Shown here: piece by piece, positions 8,783 to 17,030 of the stretch | How positions within the stretch are numbered: position 1 is the first letter of the stretch | Layout of the letters: every line of letters starts with the position of its first letter | Assembly (NCBI RefSeq): GCF_900103635.1 | Contig: NZ_FMXK01000007.1 | Span: forward strand, 124,001-188,000 | DNA from: Butyrivibrio sp. INlla18 | GTDB taxonomy: Bacteria > Bacillota > Clostridia > Lachnospirales > Lachnospiraceae | Length of the DNA: 64,000 bases | Reading direction: 5' to 3' | The notes under the pieces: generated by a model | Seen by the model: only the letters and a program-made list of their open reading frames with translations | Told to the model about the DNA's origin: nothing | Database searches by the model: none | Position numbers and translations under genes: made by a program

Positions 8783-8970
8783 GCCAGAGGCGGCATAATT
8801 CCTGATTTTGAGCGATTTATTTTTTGTAGTGATACATTACATGAAAAAATCCCGGAATAATTTACGCTTTGAACAACGTGAAATTAATTATTCCGGGATT
8901 TTTGAATGTTTAAATGTATCCTGCAAAAAATACTACTGGAGCGAAAAATCAGGCATTATGCCCCTCCAGC
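8783..8970. repeat. 188-bp foldback (MITE-like long imperfect palindrome) with terminator core
   Basis: The left arm (about 8783-8868) and right arm (about 8876-8970) are imperfect reverse complements along most of their length. Matching blocks from the outside in are GGCATAAT / ATTATGCC, CTGATTTT / AAAATCAG, TATTTTTTG / CAAAAAATA, GATACATT / AATGTATC, and AAATCCCGGAATAA / TTATTCCGGGATTT. The inner 14-bp stem is followed by T-runs in both directions, so it can terminate glgP transcription; the glgP stop codon is only 10 bp from the outer edge. The full length is far more than a terminator needs and resembles a miniature inverted-repeat element. Confidence 0.65.
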
Positions 8971-8979
8971 GTCCTCTTA

Positions 8980-11289
8980 TCAATTAAGATGCCAGATGTC
9001 TCTGTTGTATTCTGCGATAGTTCTGTCTGATGAGAAGTAACCAGCCTTTGCGATGTTTACAAGCATCATCTTCTTCCACTTGTCGCGGTTCTCGTAATCT
9101 GCAAAGATCTCATCTTTCTTGGCAATGTAGCTCTCAAGATCAATAAGAGTCATGAACCAGTCTTTGTTAAGAAGCTCATTGTAGAGTCTCTCAAGATTCT
9201 CTTTGTGTCCAACCTTAAGGCACTCTTTACTTACGATAAAGTCTACAGCTTCCTTGATAACTGGGCTCTTCTTGTAATAATCCTTTGAAACATAATCAGC
9301 CTTCTTGTAGTGCTTGATAACTTCATCAGCACTTACACCAAAGATATAAATGTTGTCATCACCTACAAGCTCGTGAATCTCTACGTTTGCACCATCATCT
9401 GTTCCAAGAGTGATAGCACCGTTAAGCATGAACTTCATGTTACTTGTTCCAGATGCCTCTTTTGATGCAAGAGAGATCTGCTCTGATACATCACAAGCTG
9501 GGATAAGCTTCTCAGCATAGCTTACATTGTAGTTTTCAACCATGATGACCTTCATGTACTTATTAACATCAGGATCATTGTTGATGATCTCCTGAAGAAC
9601 AAGGATAAGGTGAATGATATCTTTTGCAATAACATAAGCTGGAGCAGCCTTAGCACCAAAGATGAATGTAAGAGGTCTAGTAGGCTTCTTGCCACCCTTG
9701 ATCTCAAGGTACTTGTGAATGATGTAAAGAGCATTCATCTGCTGTCTCTTGTACTCGTGAAGTCTCTTAACCTGAATATCAAAGATTGAACCAGGATCAA
9801 CTTCTACGTTCTCGTGTTCTTTAAGGTAAGCAGCAAGCTCTTTTTTCTTGCCCATCTTGATAGACTCAAGCTGATCAAGAACTGCCTGGTCATCAGCATA
9901 CTCAAGAAGTTTCTCAAGCTTGTTAGCATCCTTCTTGAAGCCATCTCCGATTGTCTGTGAAAGGAAATCAGCAAGTGGATGGTTACATGAAAGGAGCCAT
10001 CTACGGAATGTGATACCGTTTGTCTTGTTGTTGAACTTCTCAGGATAGATCTTGTAGAAATCATTAAGCTCGCTATCCTTGAGGATATCTGTATGAATTG
10101 CAGCAACACCATTTATTGAGTATCCGTAGTGGATATCGATAAATGCCATGTGCACTTTCTTTTCCTTGTCGATGATCTGAACCTTAGGGTTCTTGTACTT
10201 TGCTCTAACTCTCTTATCAAGCTCCTTGATATATGGAACGAGCTGTGGAACTACCTTCTCAAGATACTCAAGTGGCCATGTCTCAAGAGCCTCAGCAAGG
10301 ATTGTGTGGTTGGTATAAGCACAAGTCTTGCTAACTACGTTGATAGCCTCATCGATGTTGAAAGCCTTCTCCTCAACAAGGATTCTGATAAGCTCAGGAA
10401 TGATCATTGTTGGGTGTGTATCGTTGATCTGAATTGCAGCGTGCTTGTGGAGCTCGTGGAGGTCATACTGGCGTTCCTTCTGCTCTCTTAAGATGAGCTG
10501 AGCTGCATTTGAAACAAGGAAGTACTCCTGATAGATTCTAAGGAGGTTTCCAGCTTCATCTGAATCATCTGGATACAGGAAAAGAGTAAGGTTCTTGTCG
10601 ATCTTGGTCTTATCAAAGTCGATACCTTTTTTAACAAGGCTCTCATCAACTGACTCGATATCAAAGAGACGAAGCTTGTTAACACCTGTGTCGTATCCAA
10701 CAATGCTCATATTGTAAAGGCGTGAAACTACCTTCTTGTCGCCAAAAGAAACTTCGAAAGTTGTATCTGTCTTCTCAAGCCATGACTGCTTCTCGATCCA
10801 GTCATTCTTTTCAGCATTCTGAAGGTGATCCTTGAATACCTGCTTGAAAAGTCCGAAGTGATAGTTAAGTCCAATTCCTTCACCAGCAAGGCCAAGGGTT
10901 GCAATTGAATCAAGGAAGCATGCCGCAAGTCTTCCAAGTCCGCCGTTACCAAGTGATGGCTCTGGCTCGCACTCCTCGATGGCTGCAAGTGACTTGCCGT
11001 TCTTTTCGAGAATAGCCTGTACGCGGTCATAAACTCTTAAGTTGATAAGGTTGTTAGAAAGAAGCTTACCAATGAGGAACTCCATTGAAATGTAGTAAAC
11101 CTTCTTTTCTCCGTTGTACACTTCAGCAACATCCATGAGTCTGGAAGTCATTTCAAGAAGCACATAGTATGTTTCCTGATCTGTGCACTCTTTGAGAGTC
11201 TTGCTATATCTCTCCTGAGCGATCTCTTCAAGCTGCTCCTCAAGATTAAGAACAAGTACATCTCTCTGCATGTTAGTATGCTTGGACAT
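8980..11289 (-). CDS. glgP: Glycogen/starch phosphorylase
   Basis: Phosphorolysis of alpha-1,4-glucan chain ends to glucose-1-phosphate (family GT35, cytoplasm). The 769-aa length is slightly short for the family but both domains are complete. The N-terminal substrate region has [18 protein letters not shown]; the C-terminal half has the pyridoxal-phosphate signature [20 protein letters not shown], with the PLP lysine (of NMKF) near residue 620. AGAGGAGA precedes the ATG. It lies directly downstream of a lacI-type gene, with two identical operators between them, so maltodextrin- or sugar-responsive control is likely. glgP here is separate from other glycogen genes. Naming is firm; preferred glucan length is not visible. 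Confidence 0.96.
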   Translation of the reverse strand: MSKHTNMQRDVLVLNLEEQLEEIAQERYSKTLKECTDQETYYVLLEMTSRLMDVAEVYNGEKKVYYISMEFLIGKLLSNNLINLRVYDRVQAILEKNGKSLAAIEECEPEPSLGNGGLGRLAACFLDSIATLGLAGEGIGLNYHFGLFKQVFKDHLQNAEKNDWIEKQSWLEKTDTTFEVSFGDKKVVSRLYNMSIVGYDTGVNKLRLFDIESVDESLVKKGIDFDKTKIDKNLTLFLYPDDSDEAGNLLRIYQEYFLVSNAAQLILREQKERQYDLHELHKHAAIQINDTHPTMIIPELIRILVEEKAFNIDEAINVVSKTCAYTNHTILAEALETWPLEYLEKVVPQLVPYIKELDKRVRAKYKNPKVQIIDKEKKVHMAFIDIHYGYSINGVAAIHTDILKDSELNDFYKIYPEKFNNKTNGITFRRWLLSCNHPLADFLSQTIGDGFKKDANKLEKLLEYADDQAVLDQLESIKMGKKKELAAYLKEHENVEVDPGSIFDIQVKRLHEYKRQQMNALYIIHKYLEIKGGKKPTRPLTFIFGAKAAPAYVIAKDIIHLILVLQEIINNDPDVNKYMKVIMVENYNVSYAEKLIPACDVSEQISLASKEASGTSNMKFMLNGAITLGTDDGANVEIHELVGDDNIYIFGVSADEVIKHYKKADYVSKDYYKKSPVIKEAVDFIVSKECLKVGHKENLERLYNELLNKDWFMTLIDLESYIAKKDEIFADYENRDKWKKMMLVNIAKAGYFSSDRTIAEYNRDIWHLN

Positions 11290-11350
11290 TTTTCTTTCTC
11301 CTCTCGTAAGACAATATATGATTTACAAATTCATTTTATTTCTGTTTTAT

Positions 11351-11404
11351 GGAAAACGTTTTCTTTGTCTTGTAAAAAAGCTTAACACAAGAAAACGTTT
11401 TCCG
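11351..11404. promoter_or_regulatory. Paired LacI-type operators upstream of glgP
   Basis: Two copies of the palindromic core GAAAACGTTTTC, at 11351-11364 (with GG on the left) and 11391-11404 (with CC on the right), with centres 39 bp apart. The CG-centred palindrome fits LacI/MalR/CcpA-family binding. A third copy with one change lies before the neighbouring lacI gene. Confidence 0.78.
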
Positions 11405-11418
11405 CAAGTACTTTTTTA

Positions 11419-12408
11419 TCAGCAGATTATATCTTCATATTTGATGCGCACAAGTTCATGCTTTACTGCTACTTTTCTGCCTTTTTCTCCGGACATTAAT
11501 CTGTTAAGTTCCATGAGTCCTTCCTCGGAAATCTTGGCAAAATCCTGTCTGACAGTGTTCATCTGCTTGCCGGCATAGCCCATAAGGATAATTCCATCAA
11601 AACCGCATACAGGTCTGAAAATATCCATATCTATAAGGGCTTTCATAGCGCCGATCGCCATAATATCAGATGCACATACTACGCAATCTGAATTCTTGGC
11701 GTATTTCATAGTAAGCTCCCTTGCCCTAAGCTCAGAAAACTTACCATTTCTAACGGTGAGCTTACATTTCTTTTCATCGCAGAGCTTCTTGATGCCCTGG
11801 AGCCTTTCCTCTGTAACGTATCCATCTTCGTCCCCTGCAAGATACAGGATCTTTTTGCATTTATTCTCTGTAATAGTCTTCTTTGCCACATCATACTGAG
11901 CCTTGACGTGATCGATGCTGATGCTGGAGGTTGACTCATTTACCATTGGTGCATCCACAACTACGATCTTAAAATTGCCGCTATCTATGAGCTTATGAAG
12001 GACTTTATCCTTGGTGGTCATGCCATATATGATGATTCCCTTGATGCTCTGTGACGCAAAATAGCTTGTAACCTCTGCAACGTCCATGTCTTCTATCATT
12101 GACGTGAAGACAGTGATCACATCCAGCTGTAGCTCTTTTGCCTTGTGAATAGCACCTGAAATATACTGCATGCTGATCTCATCGCTGGCTTGGGTATGTA
12201 AATTTAGTTTTATCAAAAGAGCTACTCTTCCAGTTCTCTTGGATGAAAGAGTTGCAGCTACCGCATTTGGCACAAATCCAAGTCTCTCAACGACTTCATT
12301 TACCTTATTTCTAGTCTCTTCACTTACGTTTGGGTAATTATTGAGCACCTTGGAAACTGTTGAAATAGCTACACCAGCTTCTTTTGCTACGTCTTTTATT
12401 GAAACCAT
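11419..12408 (-). CDS. LacI-family regulator of glgP (MalR-like)
   Basis: A LacI/GalR regulator of 329 aa. The N-terminal helix-turn-helix starts VSIKDVAKEAGVAISTVSKVLNN, followed by the hinge helix (PNAVAATLSS) and a periplasmic-binding-protein-like sugar domain. The frame is open five codons further upstream, but the ATG at 12408 has GAGGG six bases before it and starts exactly where the family starts. The same near-palindrome is found twice before glgP and once before this gene, which supports control of glgP plus autoregulation. The inducer is probably a glucan-derived sugar, by analogy with MalR; that is an inference. Confidence 0.88.
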   Translation of the reverse strand: MVSIKDVAKEAGVAISTVSKVLNNYPNVSEETRNKVNEVVERLGFVPNAVAATLSSKRTGRVALLIKLNLHTQASDEISMQYISGAIHKAKELQLDVITVFTSMIEDMDVAEVTSYFASQSIKGIIIYGMTTKDKVLHKLIDSGNFKIVVVDAPMVNESTSSISIDHVKAQYDVAKKTITENKCKKILYLAGDEDGYVTEERLQGIKKLCDEKKCKLTVRNGKFSELRARELTMKYAKNSDCVVCASDIMAIGAMKALIDMDIFRPVCGFDGIILMGYAGKQMNTVRQDFAKISEEGLMELNRLMSGEKGRKVAVKHELVRIKYEDIIC

Positions 12409-12427
12409 TGTATTCCCTCTCATGTCT

Positions 12428-12441
12428 GGAAATCGTTTTCC
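12428..12441. promoter_or_regulatory. Autoregulatory LacI-type operator
   Basis: GGAAATCGTTTTCC lies 20 bp before the start codon of the LacI gene. It differs by one base from the perfect palindrome of the sites before glgP. Confidence 0.7.
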
Positions 12442-12480
12442 GTACTATTAATAATATCTGCAAAAAGTTCATTTGTCTAC

Positions 12481-12520
12481 AACAAAAAAACGCCGTAATA
12501 AGGCTTTGCTACGGCGTTTA
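12481..12520 (-). terminator. Intrinsic terminator of the MFS operon
   Basis: Stem AACGCCGTA (12489-12497) / TACGGCGTT (12510-12518), with a seven-base A-run at its left end that becomes a U-tract on the minus strand. It follows the stop of the 125-aa membrane gene by about 25 bp. Confidence 0.85.
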
Positions 12521-12542
12521 TGATTATTTAATATTTAATTTT

Positions 12543-12920
12543 TTAAGCTCCGAACAATAATAATAGGAAAATTCCAACTATTGCTGAGAAAAGATTGGCA
12601 ATGAGACTGACTGAAAGAGCTCTGTTAAAAGAGATATCGTATATAGCAAGGTAATAGATAATTCCTTCTATTAAAACAATCGCCAGCTCTAGCACAAGAT
12701 AGGTGAAACCATATTGAATGAAGTAGGCGTTTAATATAAGGTTCAAAATGCCATTTGTTACGATATTTACGCATATGAGCACTGGAATCTTGTATTTATA
12801 CTCAGACTTTTTAAAACCAATAAGAACAGGGGCCATTTCAAGGATTATCGTTACAAGAGCCAATATTCCGACCACGGTAATTCCTTCTAGGACGCCTTCA
12901 GGAGTAATCACATACTTCAT
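12543..12920 (-). CDS. Small four-helix membrane protein, unknown
   Basis: A 125-aa very hydrophobic protein with four predicted TM helices and short polar loops. I do not recognise a family. Its ATG overlaps the stop of the preceding 55-aa gene (ATGA), so the two are translationally coupled; with the MFS gene upstream they form one three-gene operon ending at a strong terminator. This constant pairing suggests an accessory or assembly role with the MFS protein, but no catalytic or binding residue stands out. Confidence 0.7.
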   Translation of the reverse strand: MKYVITPEGVLEGITVVGILALVTIILEMAPVLIGFKKSEYKYKIPVLICVNIVTNGILNLILNAYFIQYGFTYLVLELAIVLIEGIIYYLAIYDISFNRALSVSLIANLFSAIVGIFLLLLFGA

Positions 12921-13084
12921 TTTTTACCATTCCTTTTCTTGATACCATTTACGATTGCGATAATAAGTGCAATCAGAGCTGGGACTATGAGAATAAGGGC
13001 TCCAATGATGATTCCAAGGCCTACGATCAAAAGTCCTGGTCCGCCAGCATCTAATAAAGTAAGTGTAAGTAAACTAGTTAACAT
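12917..13084 (-). CDS. 55-aa Gly-rich single-span micro-protein
   Basis: The reading frame is open from 13129, but the ATG at 13084 has a perfect AGGAGG six bases away; the upstream part is only the antisense-free overlap with the MFS gene end. The 55-aa product starts MLTSLLTLTLLDAGGPG, followed by a long Gly/Ile/Leu membrane segment and a basic tail KKRNGKK. It overlaps the MFS stop codon by a few bases and the next gene by ATGA. Function unknown; the Ser/Thr-Leu start and GGPG turn look structured rather than random. Confidence 0.62.
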   Translation of the reverse strand: MLTSLLTLTLLDAGGPGLLIVGLGIIIGALILIVPALIALIIAIVNGIKKRNGKK

Positions 13085-14138
13085 TTTTATCCTCCTTAAG
13101 GGTCTTTCCAAGCACGACAGAGCATGCAACAGATAAAACCACGATTATTACTGCATTTAGCATTGGATCAATAGGTCCTGTGATAAATGGTATCATTATT
13201 CCATTTCCAAGGGCAAGGGTTGTAAGGCCAAAGGCTAGTCCAGGGTTGTCCGGTATCACCGACAGGAACATTCCAAAGGTGATGGCCATTGTCATACTAA
13301 ATAGGAATATTCCCAGAATTGAGACTACCATTAGGTTCTGCCCCCATATAAGTAATGGGATGCATAAAAGTGTCGAGTAAACTCCGACTTTCCTTGCTCC
13401 AATCTTATCTGAAAGCCAGCCTCCAAGGGCTTTTCCAATGCCCATTATAAAGAAAAGAAGTATTGACTGCCACAGCTCTTTTCTCCAGGAAATCGGAATA
13501 GCGTAGCCGATGAAACTACGAACGAAAGTGACAAAATAAGCTGCGACGATGATGACCATGTAGCTGTGAGGCATATCTCTTTTAACAAGGTCAAATTTCG
13601 GATACTCATACTCCTCAACAAGCCATGAATTATTAGTTAAAAGAAGTAACACAAGCATCACAGCGAGGACTATAAATATGTACTCTTTTCTCCAAAAGGT
13701 TGATGGGCCTAGGATCTGACCAATTACTACGCCAAAAGAGCCTCCGGAAACGAACAGTGCACATGGAAAGAGCTTACCTTTTCCAATGAGTGTTGTCTGG
13801 ATCGCGCAGCAGTCGTGAAGAAATGCATTAGCAAGTGCAACTATGAGCATGCCTGCCATACTGCGGGGCGATGCGACGTCGTACTGGACAAGCAGGATTC
13901 CAATTGCCATCATGGCGACGGATATGACTGGAATGTTGAGTTTAGGGAACTTCTCATGAACTATTCCAACCAAGAACTGCGGGTAAAAAGCCACCATATC
14001 AAAGAACATGTAGATAAAAAATCTTGTGGCGTTATCCACCTTAAATGTATGGGTTAAAATGCTAAAGCATATGACTTCGATGCAGAAATGTACAAAGAAG
14101 CATGCGTATGAATTAGCGAGGATCTTCTTTTGACTCAT
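13074..14138 (-). CDS. MFS transporter
   Basis: A 354-aa major facilitator protein with about eleven to twelve short TM segments. The conserved cytoplasmic loop motif appears as GGWLSDKIGARKVG between TM8 and TM9. The total length is a little below the usual 400. GAGG lies seven bases before the ATG. It is the first gene of a coupled operon with two small membrane proteins. No substrate can be assigned; the small partner genes are unusual for MFS proteins and may mark a specific subfamily. Confidence 0.8.
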   Translation of the reverse strand: MSQKKILANSYACFFVHFCIEVICFSILTHTFKVDNATRFFIYMFFDMVAFYPQFLVGIVHEKFPKLNIPVISVAMMAIGILLVQYDVASPRSMAGMLIVALANAFLHDCCAIQTTLIGKGKLFPCALFVSGGSFGVVIGQILGPSTFWRKEYIFIVLAVMLVLLLLTNNSWLVEEYEYPKFDLVKRDMPHSYMVIIVAAYFVTFVRSFIGYAIPISWRKELWQSILLFFIMGIGKALGGWLSDKIGARKVGVYSTLLCIPLLIWGQNLMVVSILGIFLFSMTMAITFGMFLSVIPDNPGLAFGLTTLALGNGIMIPFITGPIDPMLNAVIIVVLSVACSVVLGKTLKEDKNVN

Positions 14139-14181
14139 TTTTTGGCCTCAATATTTCTTTTCTCTATATAAGATAGACAAT

Positions 14182-14210
14182 ATTATAACCTGATATGTTG
14201 CGTAGGGAAA
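14182..14210 (-). promoter_or_regulatory. Possible promoter of the MFS operon
   Basis: A perfect TATAAT on the minus strand (14187-14182), with a weak TTTCCC 17 bases upstream. It lies 44 bp before the MFS start codon. Confidence 0.4.
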
Positions 14211-14224
14211 AGAAATGAAAAAGT

Positions 14225-14297
14225 GAGCCCTAGGGACGGAGGTTATGGCTTATTTTTGAAAAACAAAAATGAGCCATAACCTCCGTCCCTAGGGTTC
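14225..14297. repeat. REP-like palindrome, copy 1 (double arm)
   Basis: Two 33-base arms containing CCCTAGGGACGGAGGTT and its complement, separated by a short A-rich loop, form a near-perfect hairpin with G-U pairs. It lies between the MFS promoter region and the repeat-protein terminator. The same core is seen at 16.8, 16.9 and 45.8 kb. Confidence 0.85.
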
Positions 14298-14333
14298 AAA
14301 AAGCAGCTACCTACTTTTGTAAGTAGCTGCCTG
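14297..14333 (-). terminator. Terminator of the 682-aa repeat-protein gene
   Basis: A hairpin of GCAGCTACCTACTT with AAGTAGCTGC (one bulge); read on the minus strand it runs into TTTTTG. It lies 25 bp after the stop codon. Confidence 0.7.
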
Positions 14334-14356
14334 AGTTTACTGCAAAAAATAATATC

Positions 14357-16405
14357 TTATTTTGCTACAACTTTACTGCCTTTATGTCTATTAATGCAGC
14401 TGTTACCTCCCGCTTTAATAGCCTCTTTTACCTGTTCATTCATGATATCAATGTATGAATTCTTGCCATCCTTGCTATAGTTTGGATCAAGAGATTCAAA
14501 CTCATTGCCGTCATAGACAAGAGCCATAGTGTTGTTATCAGAAGTCTTCATCAGGATAGTGGTCTTGCTACCTTCCTGAATTGTAAGGTATTCATAATCC
14601 TCTGCGCTGAGGAAATCTTCGATATCTTCAACTGCGCCTTCCATGGAACCTGCAGCTACATCCATGTCCATTTCAGCTGGTGTCTGCTCTGCTTCTGACA
14701 TATCAAATGCCATCTCAGGAGCTGGCTCCTCAAGAGCTATTTCTGGCATTGCTTCTGGTGTTGATTCCTCGAGGGCAATTTCTGGCATTTCCTCCGCAGG
14801 TGTTTCTCCTGCTGCCATCGCCGCCATCATTGCATCAAGATCAGCTGGAGCTTCCTCTGCTGGCATTTCTGGTGCAGGCTCCTCTATTGCTATTTCAGGT
14901 GCTGGTTCTTCTAGTGCTATTTCTGGCATCTCCTCAGGAGTTGATTCCTCGAGGGCAATTTCTGGCATTGCCTCTGCAGGTGCTTCTTCTGCTGCCATCG
15001 CCGCCATCATTGCATCGAGGTCTGCAGGTGCTTCTTCTGCTGAAGTAGCCTCTTCCTGTGCAACCTGCTCAGCTGCAAGCATTGCTGCCGCAACCGGATC
15101 AAGATCAGCTGGAATATCTGCTGGCATTTCTGGTGCTGGTTTCTCAAGGGCTATCTCTGCTGCTGACTCCTCTGCAGGTGCTTCTGCAAGAGCATCAACT
15201 TCTGCATTAAGTATCGCATCAAGATTTTCTGCAGGTGTTTCTACCTCTGCAGGCATCTCTCCTGCAGCTTCTGCTGCAGCCATATCAGCCATCATTGCAG
15301 CCATTACAGGATCAATGTCATCTGCAGGTGTGATATCTGCTGGAGTCTCAGGTGCAGACTCTTCTATTGCCATCTCTGGCATTGCTTCTGGTGCTGGCTC
15401 CTCAAGGGCTATCTCTGGCGTTGCCTCTTCTATTGCCATCTCTGGCATTGCCTCAGGTGCTGGCTCTTCTATTGCTATTTCAGGTGCTGGCTCTTCGAGC
15501 GCTATCTCTGGCGCTGGTTCCTCTGCAGGTGTTTCTCCTGCCGCCATTGCTGCCATCATTGCATCCATATCTACTGGAGCTTCTTCTACTGGTGCTTCTG
15601 CCACTGGCTCCCCAAGGGCTATCTCTGGCGTTGGCTCTTCTATTGCCATCTCTGGCATTGTCTCAGGTGCTGGCTCTTCTATTGCTATTTCAGGTGCCGG
15701 CTCTTCGAGCGCTATTTCTGGCGCAGGTCCTTCCGCTGGCATTTCTCCTGCTGCCATTGCTGCCATCATTGCATCCATATCTACTGGAGCTTCTTCTACT
15801 GGCGCTTCTGCCACTGGCTCCCCAAGGGCTATCTCTGGCGTTGGCTCTTCTATTGCCATCTCTGGCATTGCCTCAGGTGCTGGCTCTTCTATTACTATTT
15901 CAGGCGCTGGCTCCTCTGCAGGTGCTTCCCCTGCTGCCATCGCTGCCATCATCTTATCTACATCAGTTGCCGTTTCTGCAGCGGCCATTGCTGCCATCAA
16001 AGCCTCTGTATCCTGCACAGGTGCTTCTTCTACTGGTACTTCTGCAACCGGCTCCTCAAGAGCTATTTCTGGCGCTGGTTCTTCTATAACAATTTCTGGT
16101 GCTGGCTCTTCTGCTGGCATTTCAACAGCAGCCGCTGCTGCAAGAGCATCTGCTTCTGCAATTTCAGCTGGACTTGGAGCGGCAGCCTCCGCTTTATTTT
16201 CTGCAAGCATAGCTTCAAGATCAGGAAGATCTGGTGCTGGTTCTGGCGCAGCTTTCTTTGGGCGTCCTCTCTTTGGCTTAGGTGCTTCTGCAGGCGCAGG
16301 CTCCGGAGCCGGTGTTTCTGCCGCCATAGCAGCTAATAAGTCATCAACATTCGCTGTTGAAAGATCCTGTCCGTTAATCATTTCCTGAGTGCTCATGCCT
16401 TCCAT
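14357..16405 (-). CDS. Ala/Pro/Glu-rich repeat protein with AT-hook-like motif
   Basis: 682 aa, extremely rich in Ala, Glu and Pro, and acidic overall. Residues 44-51 read PKRGRPKK, an AT-hook-like basic patch, the only strongly basic stretch of the N-terminal part. The centre is built of degenerate units such as PAPEIALEEPAPE and DMDAMMAAMAAGE; two 70-residue units (about 209-278 and 279-348) are nearly identical, also at DNA level (210-bp repeat). About 90 C-terminal residues look like a folded domain of mixed composition and end in a basic tail. AGGAG sits eight bases before the ATG. No signal peptide. I do not recognise a family; a nucleoid- or scaffold-type protein is a guess. Length may vary by recombination. 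Confidence 0.75.
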   Translation of the reverse strand: MEGMSTQEMINGQDLSTANVDDLLAAMAAETPAPEPAPAEAPKPKRGRPKKAAPEPAPDLPDLEAMLAENKAEAAAPSPAEIAEADALAAAAAVEMPAEEPAPEIVIEEPAPEIALEEPVAEVPVEEAPVQDTEALMAAMAAAETATDVDKMMAAMAAGEAPAEEPAPEIVIEEPAPEAMPEMAIEEPTPEIALGEPVAEAPVEEAPVDMDAMMAAMAAGEMPAEGPAPEIALEEPAPEIAIEEPAPETMPEMAIEEPTPEIALGEPVAEAPVEEAPVDMDAMMAAMAAGETPAEEPAPEIALEEPAPEIAIEEPAPEAMPEMAIEEATPEIALEEPAPEAMPEMAIEESAPETPADITPADDIDPVMAAMMADMAAAEAAGEMPAEVETPAENLDAILNAEVDALAEAPAEESAAEIALEKPAPEMPADIPADLDPVAAAMLAAEQVAQEEATSAEEAPADLDAMMAAMAAEEAPAEAMPEIALEESTPEEMPEIALEEPAPEIAIEEPAPEMPAEEAPADLDAMMAAMAAGETPAEEMPEIALEESTPEAMPEIALEEPAPEMAFDMSEAEQTPAEMDMDVAAGSMEGAVEDIEDFLSAEDYEYLTIQEGSKTTILMKTSDNNTMALVYDGNEFESLDPNYSKDGKNSYIDIMNEQVKEAIKAGGNSCINRHKGSKVVAK

Positions 16406-16620
16406 GTATATATCTCCTTTCGAGAATCAAACTCAAAAAACATGCATAAAACAGCCTATATATATTATCGTTTATTTCGATGATAATTTACAGTAAATTT
16501 TTCATAAATTTATCTAATTCATGCAAGTTTACAGAAGATTCATATTTAATTTGTCATCAAGCTAAATTGTCTAAAACTTGTTGTCTCTTCCTGGGCTGCC
16601 TTCGAAGAAAATCTCAATTT

Positions 16621-16810
16621 GAAAGCATGCCTTTTGCTTTCTTTTATACTTTTAGCATGCCAAATACCTAGATAATCAAGTTTTATAGCATGTGTTTTTC
16701 CATCATTTCAGTTTTTGACATGCCGAGTATCCAAATAAACAAGTATTTTGGCATGTCTTTTTCTTTAATTCCATCATTTGACATGCCAAGCCCAAACAAA
16801 TCAAGCCCCT
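16621..16810. repeat. 63-bp tandem array of GACATGCC / GGCATGTC pairs
   Basis: In the gene-free gap 16406-17030, the word RRCATGCC occurs at 16654, 16717 and 16780, exactly 63 bp apart. Its inverted partner (GGCATGTC or a variant) stands at about 16623, 16687 and 16750. CATCATTT and CAAG also recur at fixed positions in each unit. About two and a half to three units are present, the flanks being more decayed. No reading frame crosses the array. The layout (inverted words, fixed period) is like that of the 8.4-kb array but the words differ. Confidence 0.65.
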
Positions 16811-16816
16811 ATACCC

Positions 16817-16854
16817 AAAATGTGCCCTAACCTCCGTCCCTAGGGCTCATTTTC
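16817..16854. repeat. REP-like single arm, copy 2
   Basis: A single arm holding AACCTCCGTCCCTAGGGCTCA flanked by AAAATG and TTTT-type ends. It lacks the opposing arm, unlike the copies at 14.2 and 45.8 kb. Confidence 0.75.
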
Positions 16855-16899
16855 TCTCAAGCCAGCATACATGGGCACCGCAGTCCAAGCCTTCACACC

Positions 16900-16938
16900 A
16901 AAAATGAGCCGCAACCTCCGTCCCTAGGGCTCAAAAAT
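16900..16938. repeat. REP-like single arm, copy 3
   Basis: A second single arm, in the same orientation as copy 2 and about 83 bp from it, with the same core and AAAAATGAGCC start. Together the two arms are a direct rather than inverted pair. Confidence 0.75.
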
Positions 16939-16971
16939 CCCCCGGCTGAGCCTCAAAGCCCAAACGGGGGA
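16932..16971 (-). terminator. Terminator of the phosphorylase gene
   Basis: CCCCCG (16939-16944) pairs with CGGGGG (16965-16970). On the minus strand the stem is followed by ATTTTTG. It lies 60 bp after the stop of the sucrose-phosphorylase-like gene. Confidence 0.7.
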
Positions 16972-17030
16972 ATAAAACTACATATTTACATATCAAACAA
17001 GTTTAAACTTACTCCAAGTTCACTCAAATC

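Noticed and set aside
15352-16089. Leu-rich 245-aa plus-strand frame
   Set aside because: A further shadow of the same low-complexity repeat region.
14643-16388. Long plus-strand frame (581 aa, Ser/Ala/Gly-rich) opposite the repeat protein
   Set aside because: It mirrors the minus-strand repeat codons and has no ribosome-binding site or sensible composition; the minus-strand gene has AGGAG and a terminator.
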